Part shown: positions 6,990-13,934 of the stretch, one piece after another | Position numbering within the stretch: position 1 is the first letter of the stretch | How the letters are laid out: the number at the start of each line of letters is the position of its first letter | Assembly: GCA_003219345.1 (NCBI GenBank) | Contig: QHOP01000415.1 | Span: forward strand, 1-23,546 | Direction: 5' to 3' | DNA length: 23,546 nt | DNA from: Verrucomicrobiota bacterium | Lineage (GTDB): Bacteria > Verrucomicrobiota > Verrucomicrobiia > Limisphaerales > AV2 | The notes under the pieces: model-generated | The model's input: the letters and a program-made list of their open reading frames with translations, nothing else | Databases searched by the model: none | Told to the model about the DNA's origin: nothing | Position numbers and translations under genes: made by a program

Positions 6990-7754
6990 TCAGCGAATCC
7001 TCCGTCGGAGGCGCCGCGCGAACAGGCCCACCGCGCCCAGCGCCAACAACGCGAGAGCGGAGGGTTCGGGCACGACATCAGCGAAAGTAGGGCCCACTTT
7101 AACATCGTCCAGAAGCAACGTGCCCATCCCCGCGTTCTGTCGAAAGGCGAGGGTGTTAACGTCCAGCGGCGTGCTTAAGTCGCTGGCGGTTACGTTGGGG
7201 TCGGTTTCGGCTGTCGGATCGAGCCAGATGGTGCTCTGGTTGGCGCTGATATCGTAACGAGTCACGACAAGATAAGTCGTGTTCAGGCTCAAGTCGGCTG
7301 TGACCTGTCCACTGAGGGCGGTCGCGGAGGACCCGTTCCCGATGCCGATCCGGAATTCGCCGGGGGCAGCGCCGGTGGTGCTGGCCCAGATGCGGTCGCG
7401 AAATCCGTTCGTGCTGTCGCGGAAATGGGCGAAGTAGGTGCCCGCGTTGTTCGGCAAACTGCTGAAACTCACGGTAAAGCTGGTGTAGAGGGTGACTCCG
7501 CTGCCGGCCGAATACGGACCGCCGCTGAGCGCAGCGCTGACGTCTTCCGTCTCGCTGCTCGTGAGGCTGACCCGACCGGACACAACGTTCACTTCGCCGG
7601 TGGTGCTGCCGCTGTGATGAATCCAGGGCGAGCCAGGCGCTCCCACCAGAGAGCCGTCGGGGTAAGAGTTGAAATCGTCGCTCAACAAGAGAGCGGCGCG
7701 GGCGTTCGTCGCCAGGAACGCGGCGACGACAAGGGTAAGGATGGTTTTGTTCAT
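6990..7754 (-). CDS. exported PEP-CTERM sorting-domain protein
   Basis: The 254-residue protein has a classical signal peptide (MNKTILTLVVAAFLATNARA, cleavage likely after about residue 20). Its body is Ser/Thr/Asn/Gly-rich and beta-structured, of the lectin/concanavalin-like style (SDDFNSY near the start, LLLDDVKVG near the end). It ends with a C-terminal sorting signal at 228-254: VPEP, a hydrophobic stretch (SALALLALGAVGLFA) and an arginine-rich end. By family knowledge such proteins are processed by an exosortase and sent to the cell surface or extracellular polysaccharide. No exosortase or EPS gene lies in this window. It is convergent with pheA (21 nt apart) and divergent from kdsD. No ribosome binding site is evident. 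The specific role or ligand is unknown. Confidence 0.88.
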   Translation of the reverse strand: MNKTILTLVVAAFLATNARAALLLSDDFNSYPDGSLVGAPGSPWIHHSGSTTGEVNVVSGRVSLTSSETEDVSAALSGGPYSAGSGVTLYTSFTVSFSSLPNNAGTYFAHFRDSTNGFRDRIWASTTGAAPGEFRIGIGNGSSATALSGQVTADLSLNTTYLVVTRYDISANQSTIWLDPTAETDPNVTASDLSTPLDVNTLAFRQNAGMGTLLLDDVKVGPTFADVVPEPSALALLALGAVGLFARRLRRRIR

Positions 7755-7846
7755 AAGGGATGAGGTTGAATTGGAGTTGCTGTTTAACCGTCTTCGTTGC
7801 CGCGCGGAAAATCGTTGCCGAACAAGAAACGGGCAACGGTGCGGCT

Positions 7847-7874
7847 ACTATTTGAGGTCACCCCGTTTTTTCAA
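7847..7874 (-). promoter_or_regulatory. candidate promoter for the PEP-CTERM gene
   Basis: On the minus strand TTGAAA (7874-7869) and AATAGT (7852-7847) are separated by 16 nt. Each matches the sigma-70 consensus at about four or five of six bases. The untranslated leader would be about 85 nt. The rest of the divergent gap (7755-7973) shows nothing else that I recognise, and no promoter for kdsD stands out. Confidence 0.25.
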
Positions 7875-7973
7875 GTTTATTCTGGCGGCGTTCCGACGAA
7901 GAAGCGGCCCTCCGCACGGTTAAGCTGTTTCCCCATTGAAAGTCGCCACTCCCGCTGGCAACCTCTTCCGCGC

Positions 7974-8945
7974 ATGAGCCACTTGAAACGGGCGCGCGAG
8001 GTCTTCGACATCGAGCTGGCCGGCCTCAAAGCCGTGCGCGCGCAGCTCGACGCGGCGTTCGACCGCGCGGTGGACCTGGTTGTTAGCGCGCTCCGCCAAC
8101 GCGGCAAAATCGTCGTGGTCGGAATCGGCAAATCGGGCAACGTCGGCCAGAAAATCGCCGCCACACTCACCAGTACGGGTTCGACCAGCGTCGTGCTGCA
8201 CACCGTGGACGCCTTGCACGGCGACCTCGGCATCGTCGCCGATGGCGATGCAATTCTCGCGCTCAGTTATTCGGGCGAAACCGAGGAACTGCTGAACCTG
8301 CTTCCTGCGCTCAAGCGATTTTCGGTCAAAATCATTTCTGTCACCGGCGCGTCCCGATCGTCGCTCGCGCGACACAGCGACGTGGTCCTCAACGTGAGAG
8401 TCCCGCGCGAAGCGTGTCCGTTCAACCTGGCGCCCACGGCCAGCACGACGGCAATGCTTGCGCTGGGCGACGCGCTGGCGATGGCGGTGCTCCAGGCGCG
8501 TGGCTTCCAGAAAACGGATTTTGCCAGGTATCATCCCTCCGGGGCGATTGGCCGCGCGTTGCTGCTGCGCGTCGGCGACATCATGCGCTCCGGCTCACGT
8601 AATGCCGTTGCTTCCGAAACCGTGAGCGTCAAACAGGCGTTGCTGGTCATGACTCAGGCCAGGTCCGGCAGCGTGAGCGTGGTCAACGCGCGGGGCAAAC
8701 TGGCCGGCGTATTCACCGATGGCGACCTGCGCCGGCGCATCGCCGCCGAAGACAACGTGCTGGCGCAGCCGCTGGCAAAAGTGATGACCCGCAACCCGGT
8801 TGCCGTTCGCGAAGACGCGCTGGCGGTCGAAGCGCTGAAAATTTTCAATGAACGGAACATAGACGATTTGATCGTGGTCAATGCCCGGAAGGAACCGGTT
8901 GGATTGGTGGACTCGCAGGATTTGCCGAGGTGGAAGTTGATGTGA
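7974..8945 (+). CDS. kdsD: D-arabinose-5-phosphate isomerase (KpsF/GutQ family)
   Basis: The enzyme interconverts ribulose-5-phosphate and arabinose-5-phosphate, the first step towards KDO, the sugar that joins lipid A to the rest of LPS. The frame is open back to 7797, but the family N-terminus fits the ATG at 7974 (SHLKRAREVFDIELAGL), giving 323 residues, close to the E. coli enzyme. A SIS sugar-isomerase domain spans about 40-170, with GIGKSG (50-55), HGDLG (82-86), LSYSGETEEL (97-106) and PTASTT (154-159), followed by RYHPSGAIGR. A pair of CBS domains covers about 205-320 (VGDIM...FTDGDLRRRI; VMTRNPV...LIVVN). All hallmark residues I looked for are present. Together with lpxA further right it shows that the cell makes LPS. 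Confidence 0.95.
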   Translation: MSHLKRAREVFDIELAGLKAVRAQLDAAFDRAVDLVVSALRQRGKIVVVGIGKSGNVGQKIAATLTSTGSTSVVLHTVDALHGDLGIVADGDAILALSYSGETEELLNLLPALKRFSVKIISVTGASRSSLARHSDVVLNVRVPREACPFNLAPTASTTAMLALGDALAMAVLQARGFQKTDFARYHPSGAIGRALLLRVGDIMRSGSRNAVASETVSVKQALLVMTQARSGSVSVVNARGKLAGVFTDGDLRRRIAAEDNVLAQPLAKVMTRNPVAVREDALAVEALKIFNERNIDDLIVVNARKEPVGLVDSQDLPRWKLM

Positions 8946-8964
8946 ACCGCAACCGAGAGGTCCG

Positions 8965-9020
8965 CGACAGGCGGTGGATGAATAAAGATTGCGACGGTCA
9001 TAGACCGCCGCTACAAGAAC
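8965..9020. repeat. short palindromic repeat between kdsD and hydrolase
   Basis: CGGTC (8995-8999), ATA, GACCG (9003-9007) forms a 5-bp hairpin. The neighbouring sequence is rich in GGCGGT and its complement ACCGCC. On the minus strand it reads TAGCGGCGGTCTATGACCG, a style of intergenic repeat I have seen in related genomes from memory; no copy was found elsewhere in this window. It lies between the kdsD stop and the next start and is too weak, without a T-run, to be called a terminator. Confidence 0.3.
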
Positions 9021-9041
9021 CGCAATGAAAGGAAAACCAGT

Positions 9042-9800
9042 ATGCGAACTTTCGTCTCGATCGTTTGCGCCGCGTGCGTGTTGGGCTTGAATTCCTTTGC
9101 GACCATGGCGCAGGAATCCAAAGAGCCGCAGCAGGCAAAATCGTTCAAGGGCCGGGTCAGCAAGGACGTGAGCGCGGAGTATTTGCTCTACCTGCCCAAA
9201 GATTACAGCTCGAGATCGCGCAAGCGGTGGCCGCTCATGCTCTTCCTGCACGGCGCAGGCGAACGCGGCAGCGACATCTCGAAGGTCGCGGTGCACGGCC
9301 CACCGAAACTGGTGAAGCAAGGCAAGGACTTCCCCTTCATCATCCTCTCGCCGCAGTGCCCGAACGGTCGGCTCTGGGACAACGACGTGTTGTTCGCGCT
9401 GCTCGACGAAGTGATAAAGAAATACAACGCGGACAAGAGCCGCGTTTATCTGACCGGCCTGAGCATGGGCGGCTACGGCACGTGGAGCCTCGGCCTGACG
9501 CACCCCGAACGGTTCGCCGCCATCGCGCCGATTTGCGGAGGCGGCGATCCCATCGCGCTGTTGCTGGCCGATCCGAAAAAAACGGCGGCGACGAAGTCCC
9601 TGGGTGTTTGGGCGTTTCACGGCGCCAAAGACCCGGTGGTAAAAGTGGAAGAATCTCAGCGCATGGTGGAAGCCCTGAAAAAATTTGGCTGCAAGGATGT
9701 GGAACTGACCGTCTATCCCGAAGCGCAGCACGATTCCTGGACGGAGACGTACAACAACCCGAAGCTCTACGAGTGGTTTCTGGAGCACCGGCGAAAGTAG
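9042..9800 (+). CDS. exported alpha/beta hydrolase (esterase / prolyl-oligopeptidase-like)
   Basis: The 252-residue protein starts with a signal peptide (MRTFVSIVCAACVLGLNSFATMAQ), so it likely acts in the periplasm or outside. The alpha/beta-hydrolase fold is clear. WPLMLFLHGAGERG (63-76) is the strand and oxyanion region. The nucleophile elbow is GLSMGG with Ser141, GAKDPVV supplies Asp197, and AQHDSW supplies His230, completing the catalytic triad. This arrangement is shared by putative polyhydroxybutyrate-depolymerase/feruloyl-esterase-like and phospholipase/carboxylesterase proteins often annotated 'prolyl oligopeptidase family'. The substrate cannot be read from sequence; a plant-polymer or glycan ester is a reasonable guess for this lineage. 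A likely terminator follows at 9842-9867, so the gene probably ends a transcript. Confidence 0.9.
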   Translation: MRTFVSIVCAACVLGLNSFATMAQESKEPQQAKSFKGRVSKDVSAEYLLYLPKDYSSRSRKRWPLMLFLHGAGERGSDISKVAVHGPPKLVKQGKDFPFIILSPQCPNGRLWDNDVLFALLDEVIKKYNADKSRVYLTGLSMGGYGTWSLGLTHPERFAAIAPICGGGDPIALLLADPKKTAATKSLGVWAFHGAKDPVVKVEESQRMVEALKKFGCKDVELTVYPEAQHDSWTETYNNPKLYEWFLEHRRK

Positions 9801-9841
9801 GCGTTGCGCACGAGCGGCAAGGTTGGTGGTTCAAACTCGAG

Positions 9842-9867
9842 GGACGCCACCCGCCGTCCGTTTTTTT
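9842..9867 (+). terminator. rho-independent terminator after the hydrolase
   Basis: The arms GGACG (9842-9846) and CGTCC (9855-9859) form a 5-bp GC stem with an 8-nt loop, followed after one G by seven T (9861-9867). It lies 41 nt after the hydrolase stop codon. The stem is short but the T-run is clean. Confidence 0.5.
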
Positions 9868-9871
9868 CTGC

Positions 9872-10021
9872 ATGAAAACAAACCTATGGTTCGTAACGCT
9901 CGGCCTCGCCGGCGTGATCTGTTTTGGGTGGGGTGTCGGCAAGGCTTTGACGCAGAACGGCACAATGTCCCGGTCGAAGATGCGAAGTTCGCCCAGTGAC
10001 CGCAAGGACTGTCGGGGCTGA
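9872..10021 (+). CDS. possible 49-residue membrane peptide (doubtful)
   Basis: An ATG at 9872 opens 49 codons. The peptide has a basic start (MKTN), one hydrophobic span (LWFVTLGLAGVICFGWGVG, about residues 5-23) and a polar tail ending RKDCRG. This could be a small membrane protein, a secretion signal left from a decayed gene, or chance. It begins 5 nt after a likely terminator and has no clear ribosome binding site, which argues against expression. It is convergent with trpS and ends 5 nt from that gene's stop. I recognise no family. Confidence 0.3.
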   Translation: MKTNLWFVTLGLAGVICFGWGVGKALTQNGTMSRSKMRSSPSDRKDCRG

Positions 10022-10026
10022 TCGAA

Positions 10027-10992
10027 TCAATCCAATCCGCTCGCCGCCTTCGCACGTTTCAAGACCTGCTGCGCCACCGCGCGCGCTTTCGCCGTGCCGT
10101 CGCGCAACACCTGCTTTACGTAATCCAGATTCGCCGCCAGTTCGACGCGTTTGGTCCGCGCGGCGGCGAAGTAATTCCAGTAGTGCTCGAACAGGGCCTT
10201 TTTCAAATCGCCGTAGCCCAGACCGCCTGCGCATAACCGATCTTCAAAATCTTTCGCCACTTTCGCGGGCGCGACCAGTTTGAGCAGTTGAATGGCGAGG
10301 TTTTTGTCCGCGTCCGGCTTCGGCTCCTGCGGCGTGCGGCTGTCCATCACGATGCCCATGATTTTTTTGCGCGCCGCCCTTTCGTCGCCGAAAATTTCGA
10401 TGGTGTTGCCGTAGCTCTTGCTCATCTTCTGGCCGTCCACGCCCGGCACCACCGCGACCTCTTCGCGAATCTGCGGCTCCGGAATCACAAACGTCTGGCC
10501 ATAGGTTTCGTTGAACTTCATGGCGATGTCGCGGGTCATTTCGACGTGCTGTTTCTGGTCGCGGCCGACCGGCACGAGGTTCGAATCGTAAATCAAAATG
10601 TCCGCTGCCATCAGCACCGGATACGCGAACAGGCCGTGGTTCGGCGAAATGCCCTTGGAGATTTTATCTTTGTAACTGTGCGCGCGTTCGAGCAATCCCA
10701 TCGGCGTCACGGTCGTCAACAGCCAGGTCAGCTCGGTCACTTCGGGCACGTCGGATTGTTTGAAGAACACCGTCTTCTTCGGGTCGAGTCCGCACGCGAG
10801 GAAGTCAAGCGCCACCTCAAGCGTGTTTTGGCGGCGTTCCCCGGCGTCGAACAGCGACGTCATCGAGTGATAATTCGCGATGAAATAAAACGCCTCCCCT
10901 TTCTCCTGAAGCTCGATGGCCGGCTTCATCATCCCGAAATAGTTTCCCAGATGCAGCGCGCCGGAGGGCTGTATGCCCGACAAAATTCGCAT
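10027..10992 (-). CDS. trpS: tryptophanyl-tRNA synthetase
   Basis: This is a class I aminoacyl-tRNA synthetase of 321 residues, which charges tRNA-Trp with tryptophan in the cytoplasm. The N-terminus RILSGIQPSGALHLGNYFG contains the HIGH-type signature (HLGN, 14-17). The tryptophan/ATP pocket region VPVGRDQKQHVEMTRDIA lies at 140-157. The KMSKS loop is at 189-193. The C-terminal helical region (about 235-321) is complete. Length is typical of bacterial TrpRS. The start is fixed because the conserved motif begins at residue 2. It is divergent from the following outer-membrane gene and has no obvious partner gene. In some relatives trpS lies beside scpA; here it is about 5 kb away. Confidence 0.96.
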   Translation of the reverse strand: MRILSGIQPSGALHLGNYFGMMKPAIELQEKGEAFYFIANYHSMTSLFDAGERRQNTLEVALDFLACGLDPKKTVFFKQSDVPEVTELTWLLTTVTPMGLLERAHSYKDKISKGISPNHGLFAYPVLMAADILIYDSNLVPVGRDQKQHVEMTRDIAMKFNETYGQTFVIPEPQIREEVAVVPGVDGQKMSKSYGNTIEIFGDERAARKKIMGIVMDSRTPQEPKPDADKNLAIQLLKLVAPAKVAKDFEDRLCAGGLGYGDLKKALFEHYWNYFAAARTKRVELAANLDYVKQVLRDGTAKARAVAQQVLKRAKAASGLD

Positions 10993-11103
10993 GGGCGGAA
11001 GCTAACAAGTTCGGGCCGACGCGCAAACCGGAAAAAAGCGGCGCGCGCCTTTTGCGGATTGACGCGCGACGCGCGCCTCGCTTCCCTTTGGCGCATCGAT
11101 CGA

Positions 11104-11910
11104 ATGTGCCCACTGCTTTATAATTCTTTCCGTGTCCCTTTTCGCCTCCTGCGTTCATGGGTCCTGGTCGGCACAGTGCTCGTCGCGCCAGCGCGGCTCT
11201 CAGCGCAGGACAATTATGAAATTCAGGTTTACGGCTCGGAGACTGTTCCGGTGGGCAAAACAATGGTCGAGTTGCACAGCGACTTTACCGTGGACGGCCG
11301 GAGACAGGTGGAGAACGGCCTGCTGCCGACCGATCACGCGTTTCACGAGACACTGGAGATCACACACGGATTCACGCCGTGGTTTGAGACCGGATTTTAC
11401 CTCTTCAGCAGCGCGCGATCAGGCGACGGCTGGCAGTGGGTGGGCGATCACATTCGGCCGCGCATCCGCGTCCCGGACGAGTGGCACTGGCCGGTAGGCA
11501 TCAGTCTTTCCGCAGAGATCGGCTACCAGCAGCGCAACTTTTCGGAGGACACCTGGTCTGTGGAAATCCGCCCCATTATCGACAAGCAGTGGGGCCGTTG
11601 GTACGCGTCGTTCAATCCTACGTTTGAAAAATCGCTCAAGGGACTGAATTCGGCGGCCGGTTTCGAGTTCGCGCCGAACGCCAAGGTCAGCTACGACCTG
11701 ACGAAAGTCGTCGGCGTGGGCGTGGAATACTACGGTTCGCTGGGGCCGGTGACGCATTTCGACCCGGGAGGCGACCAGCAGCACCTCATCATGCCGGCAA
11801 TAGACTTGAACTTTTCGCCTGACTGGGAATTCAACTGCGGCGTCGGCATCGGCGTGACGCACAGTACGGACCATCTGATCGTCAAGATGATCGTCGGACG
11901 ACGATTCTGA
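11104..11910 (+). CDS. putative outer-membrane beta-barrel protein
   Basis: From the ATG at 11104 this gives 268 residues. The N-terminus (FRLLRSWVLVGTVLVAPARLSAQ) is a signal peptide. The rest is a succession of amphipathic strands with aromatic residues and a final aromatic (IVKMIVGRRF), as in outer-membrane barrels. No specific family is certain; it resembles hypothetical barrel proteins annotated in Verrucomicrobia. The frame is open upstream to 10288, but that part is antisense to trpS and lacks protein character. The start is uncertain: a perfect TATAAT at 11119-11124 lies just inside the gene. If it is the -10 box, translation must begin further down at a non-ATG codon nearer the signal-peptide core. 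It is convergent with the DUF1501 gene, 18 nt apart. Confidence 0.72.
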   Translation: MCPLLYNSFRVPFRLLRSWVLVGTVLVAPARLSAQDNYEIQVYGSETVPVGKTMVELHSDFTVDGRRQVENGLLPTDHAFHETLEITHGFTPWFETGFYLFSSARSGDGWQWVGDHIRPRIRVPDEWHWPVGISLSAEIGYQQRNFSEDTWSVEIRPIIDKQWGRWYASFNPTFEKSLKGLNSAAGFEFAPNAKVSYDLTKVVGVGVEYYGSLGPVTHFDPGGDQQHLIMPAIDLNFSPDWEFNCGVGIGVTHSTDHLIVKMIVGRRF

Positions 11911-11928
11911 TGAACCAGGCTGCCGGCG

Positions 11929-13326
11929 TCAGGCAAGAACCTTTTCCACCACTTCACCCTCCACATCGGTCAGACGGAAATCTCTGCCTTGGAAGCGGAA
12001 CGTCAGCTTCGTGTGATCGAAACCGAGCAGGTGCAGGATCGTGGCGTGCAGGTCGTGGACGTGGACTTTGTCCTTCACGACGTGGAAACCCAACTCATCG
12101 GTTTCGCCGATCGTGATGCCAGGCTTGATTCCGCCACCGGCCAGCCACAGGGTGAAGGCCTGCGGATGATGGGCGCGGCCCCATTTCCTGCCGAAGTCCG
12201 CGTTGGCCTCAACCATTTGCGCGAGGTCTTTGATGAGCGCGGCGCTCGCCTGATCGGTCTTGCCCGTCTGGTCGTTTATACCCTTGACGACTTCGCTGTG
12301 GTGATCCCAACCCTCGTGAAATAATTGCACGAAACGCACGCCGCGTTCGATCAGACGGCGGGCCAGCAGACAATTCATCGCAAACGAGGGTTTGCCCGGC
12401 TCGGCGCCATACAGCTTCAGCGTTTCGGGCGATTCCTTGGAAACGTCCATCAGCTCCGGCGCGCTGCTTTGCATCCGGAACGCCATCTCGAACGAATTGA
12501 TCCGTGTGGCGATTTCCGGGTCGCCCATGACGCTGAGATGCCGTTCATTGAGGTCCTTAACGAGGTCGAGCGTCCGACGCTGCATCTGGTTCGTGACACC
12601 GGCGGGGTTGGAGAGGAACAGGACCGGATCTCCCGATTTGCGGAACGGCACACCCTGATAAACCGTCGGCAGAAAGCCACCGCCGTAAAGCGCAGCGCCG
12701 CCGCTGAGTCCGCCCGCGGAATTCAGCACGACGAAGCCAGGCAGATTCTGCGATTCACTGCCGAGGCCGTACAGCACCCACGAACCCATGCTCGGCCGCC
12801 CGAACTGCGTCGCGCCGGTCTGCATCAGCACCTGGCCGGGCGCGTGATTGAAGGCGTCAGTGGTCATCGACTTCACGATGGCGATGTCGTCCACGACTTC
12901 GGCCAGGTGCGGCAACGCCTCGGAAAGTTCCGCGCCGCACTGGCCGTGCCTGTCGAACTTGAACTCGCTCGCGAACAGCGCCGCGTCCGGCTTGATGAAG
13001 GCGTATTTCTGGCCCATCACAACTTCTTTCGGCACGGGCCGGCCGTTGTATTTGGCGAGGGTCGGCTTGTAATCGAACAGATCGAGCTGGCTTGGCGCGC
13101 CGCCCATGAACAGGTAGATGACCCGCTTCGCCTTCGGCTTGAAATGCGGCTTTCTGGGCGCGAGGGGGTTTGCAGCGGCGGCCATCTTTTCACCCCCGAA
13201 CACCTTCCCAGGGTCAAGCAACGATGCGAGCGCGATCGACCCGAGCCCGACGCCGCACTGGCGGAAGAACCAGCGGCGGGTCACATATTTTGAGTATTCC
13301 GATCGAAGTTCGAAACTGAGGTTCAT
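11929..13326 (-). CDS. DUF1501 family protein with Tat signal
   Basis: The 465-residue product opens with a twin-arginine signal (TRRWFFRQCGVGLGSIALASLL, Arg17-Arg18), so it is probably exported folded. The body is the DUF1501 family, which belongs to the alkaline phosphatase/sulfatase-like fold group. Recognisable parts are KRVIYLFMGGAPSQLDLFDYKP (about 67-88), the FNHAPGQVLMQTG and RPSMGSWVLYGLGSE regions, RRLIERGVRFVQLFHEGWDHH, and the C-terminal HDLHATILHLLGFDH. Family knowledge: DUF1501 genes in Planctomycetes and Verrucomicrobia nearly always sit next to a DUF1549/DUF1553 gene, but the biochemical role is not established. Here the partner lies upstream at 13933-17289, separated by a four-helix-bundle gene. 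The length is normal and the protein looks intact. Confidence 0.93.
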   Translation of the reverse strand: MNLSFELRSEYSKYVTRRWFFRQCGVGLGSIALASLLDPGKVFGGEKMAAAANPLAPRKPHFKPKAKRVIYLFMGGAPSQLDLFDYKPTLAKYNGRPVPKEVVMGQKYAFIKPDAALFASEFKFDRHGQCGAELSEALPHLAEVVDDIAIVKSMTTDAFNHAPGQVLMQTGATQFGRPSMGSWVLYGLGSESQNLPGFVVLNSAGGLSGGAALYGGGFLPTVYQGVPFRKSGDPVLFLSNPAGVTNQMQRRTLDLVKDLNERHLSVMGDPEIATRINSFEMAFRMQSSAPELMDVSKESPETLKLYGAEPGKPSFAMNCLLARRLIERGVRFVQLFHEGWDHHSEVVKGINDQTGKTDQASAALIKDLAQMVEANADFGRKWGRAHHPQAFTLWLAGGGIKPGITIGETDELGFHVVKDKVHVHDLHATILHLLGFDHTKLTFRFQGRDFRLTDVEGEVVEKVLA

Positions 13327-13355
13327 AACGGCTTTCTAATTTACGGGTTTTGGCA

Positions 13356-13386
13356 AATTCCGAAATTCGAATCCCCGAAGTCCGAA
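13356..13386 (+). repeat. left inverted repeat of the four-helix-bundle cassette
   Basis: This 31-nt sequence, made of CCGAA/TTCGAA-type units, matches the reverse complement of 13904-13934 at 27 of 31 positions by my count. It begins 29 nt before the DUF1501 start codon. A further part-copy in opposite orientation (about 13427-13445, TTTGGACTTCGGATTTTTG) lies between it and the four-helix gene's stop, so the left side could also fold on itself. Confidence 0.8.
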
Positions 13387-13448
13387 AGAACAGCGGCTCA
13401 CTCGTTGCCGGGATTCGGGCTCCGCGAATTTGGACTTCGGATTTTTGT

Positions 13449-13904
13449 TCATGCGCTCTTTCGCCAGATAGATCCAAAGATGCGATTGAGTTCGCGCGCT
13501 TCTTTCCACAGGGCTCGCGCTTCATCTTTCAAGTCAGGCTCGGAAGTGACAACCATGCGTAGCCAATACATGGCTTCCTTCGCTTCCTTACGACACGTGC
13601 CTATGCGATGGCGGAAATCCTTCCCGGAAACACCGTCGTCCGCTTCGCAATAATTGGCTCCGACGCTCGTTCCAGCGCCGACGAGCTGGTCAATCAGGCG
13701 ATTGTTGACCGGATTGAAAGGGACTTTCTTGGTAAATCGGATGACGGCTTCTCCAAAACGCGCCGTGCGCTCGCCAAGGTCGTAAAGATGACGCGCCGGT
13801 TCGTCGCGCAGTTCGCAGGAATCACCGTCTGCTGTCAATCCCCAGAAAGTCAGTTCGTCTATTCCTGGTTCGTCTTCAAACTCGGGCTGGACGGTGCGGT
13901 TCAT
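13449..13904 (-). CDS. four-helix-bundle protein (S23 / Avd-like family)
   Basis: From the ATG at 13902-13904 the product has 151 residues. The frame extends to 13955, but those 17 codons simply translate the flanking repeat (KSEIRIPEAR), so I prefer the later start. Residues 40-151 show the four-helix-bundle pattern of the family once called S23 or 23S rRNA intervening-sequence protein. It includes LGERTARFGEAVIRFTKK, then LIDQLVGAGTSVGANYCEADDG, then DFRHRIGTCRKEAKEAMYWLRM and a last helix LWKEARELNRIFGSI. The RSGTSIGANYxEA-like motif (here GAGTSVGANYCEA) is diagnostic. Related proteins include Avd of diversity-generating retroelements, but no reverse transcriptase is nearby. The function of free-standing members is unknown. 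The gene is enclosed by 31-nt inverted repeats and interrupts a conserved gene pair. Confidence 0.85.
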   Translation of the reverse strand: MNRTVQPEFEDEPGIDELTFWGLTADGDSCELRDEPARHLYDLGERTARFGEAVIRFTKKVPFNPVNNRLIDQLVGAGTSVGANYCEADDGVSGKDFRHRIGTCRKEAKEAMYWLRMVVTSEPDLKDEARALWKEARELNRIFGSIWRKSA

Positions 13905-13934
13905 TCGAGCTTCGGGGATTCGGATTTCGGACTT
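13904..13934 (-). repeat. right inverted repeat of the four-helix-bundle cassette
   Basis: This is the partner of the 31-nt repeat at 13356-13386. Its right end runs into the TAA stop of the DUF1549/DUF1553 gene (13933-13935). Its left end touches the start codon of the four-helix gene. The cassette therefore fits exactly between the upstream stop codon and the downstream gene's leader. Confidence 0.8.

Noticed and set aside
7797..7973. 59-residue N-terminal extension of kdsD
   Set aside because: The extension has no counterpart in the KpsF/GutQ family, and the conserved N-terminus starts at the ATG at 7974.
10288..11103. Upstream extension of the first barrel-protein frame
   Set aside because: It is antisense to trpS and lacks protein-like composition. 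The exported protein starts near its signal peptide.
12325..13293. 322-codon plus-strand frame antisense to the DUF1501 gene
   Set aside because: It is a shadow frame of a well-recognised gene in GC-rich DNA. The His/Arg/Glu-rich composition is typical of such shadows. The same applies to the long frames at 3006-3803 (+), 5601-6413 (-), 8595-9788 (-) and 14722-15891 (+).
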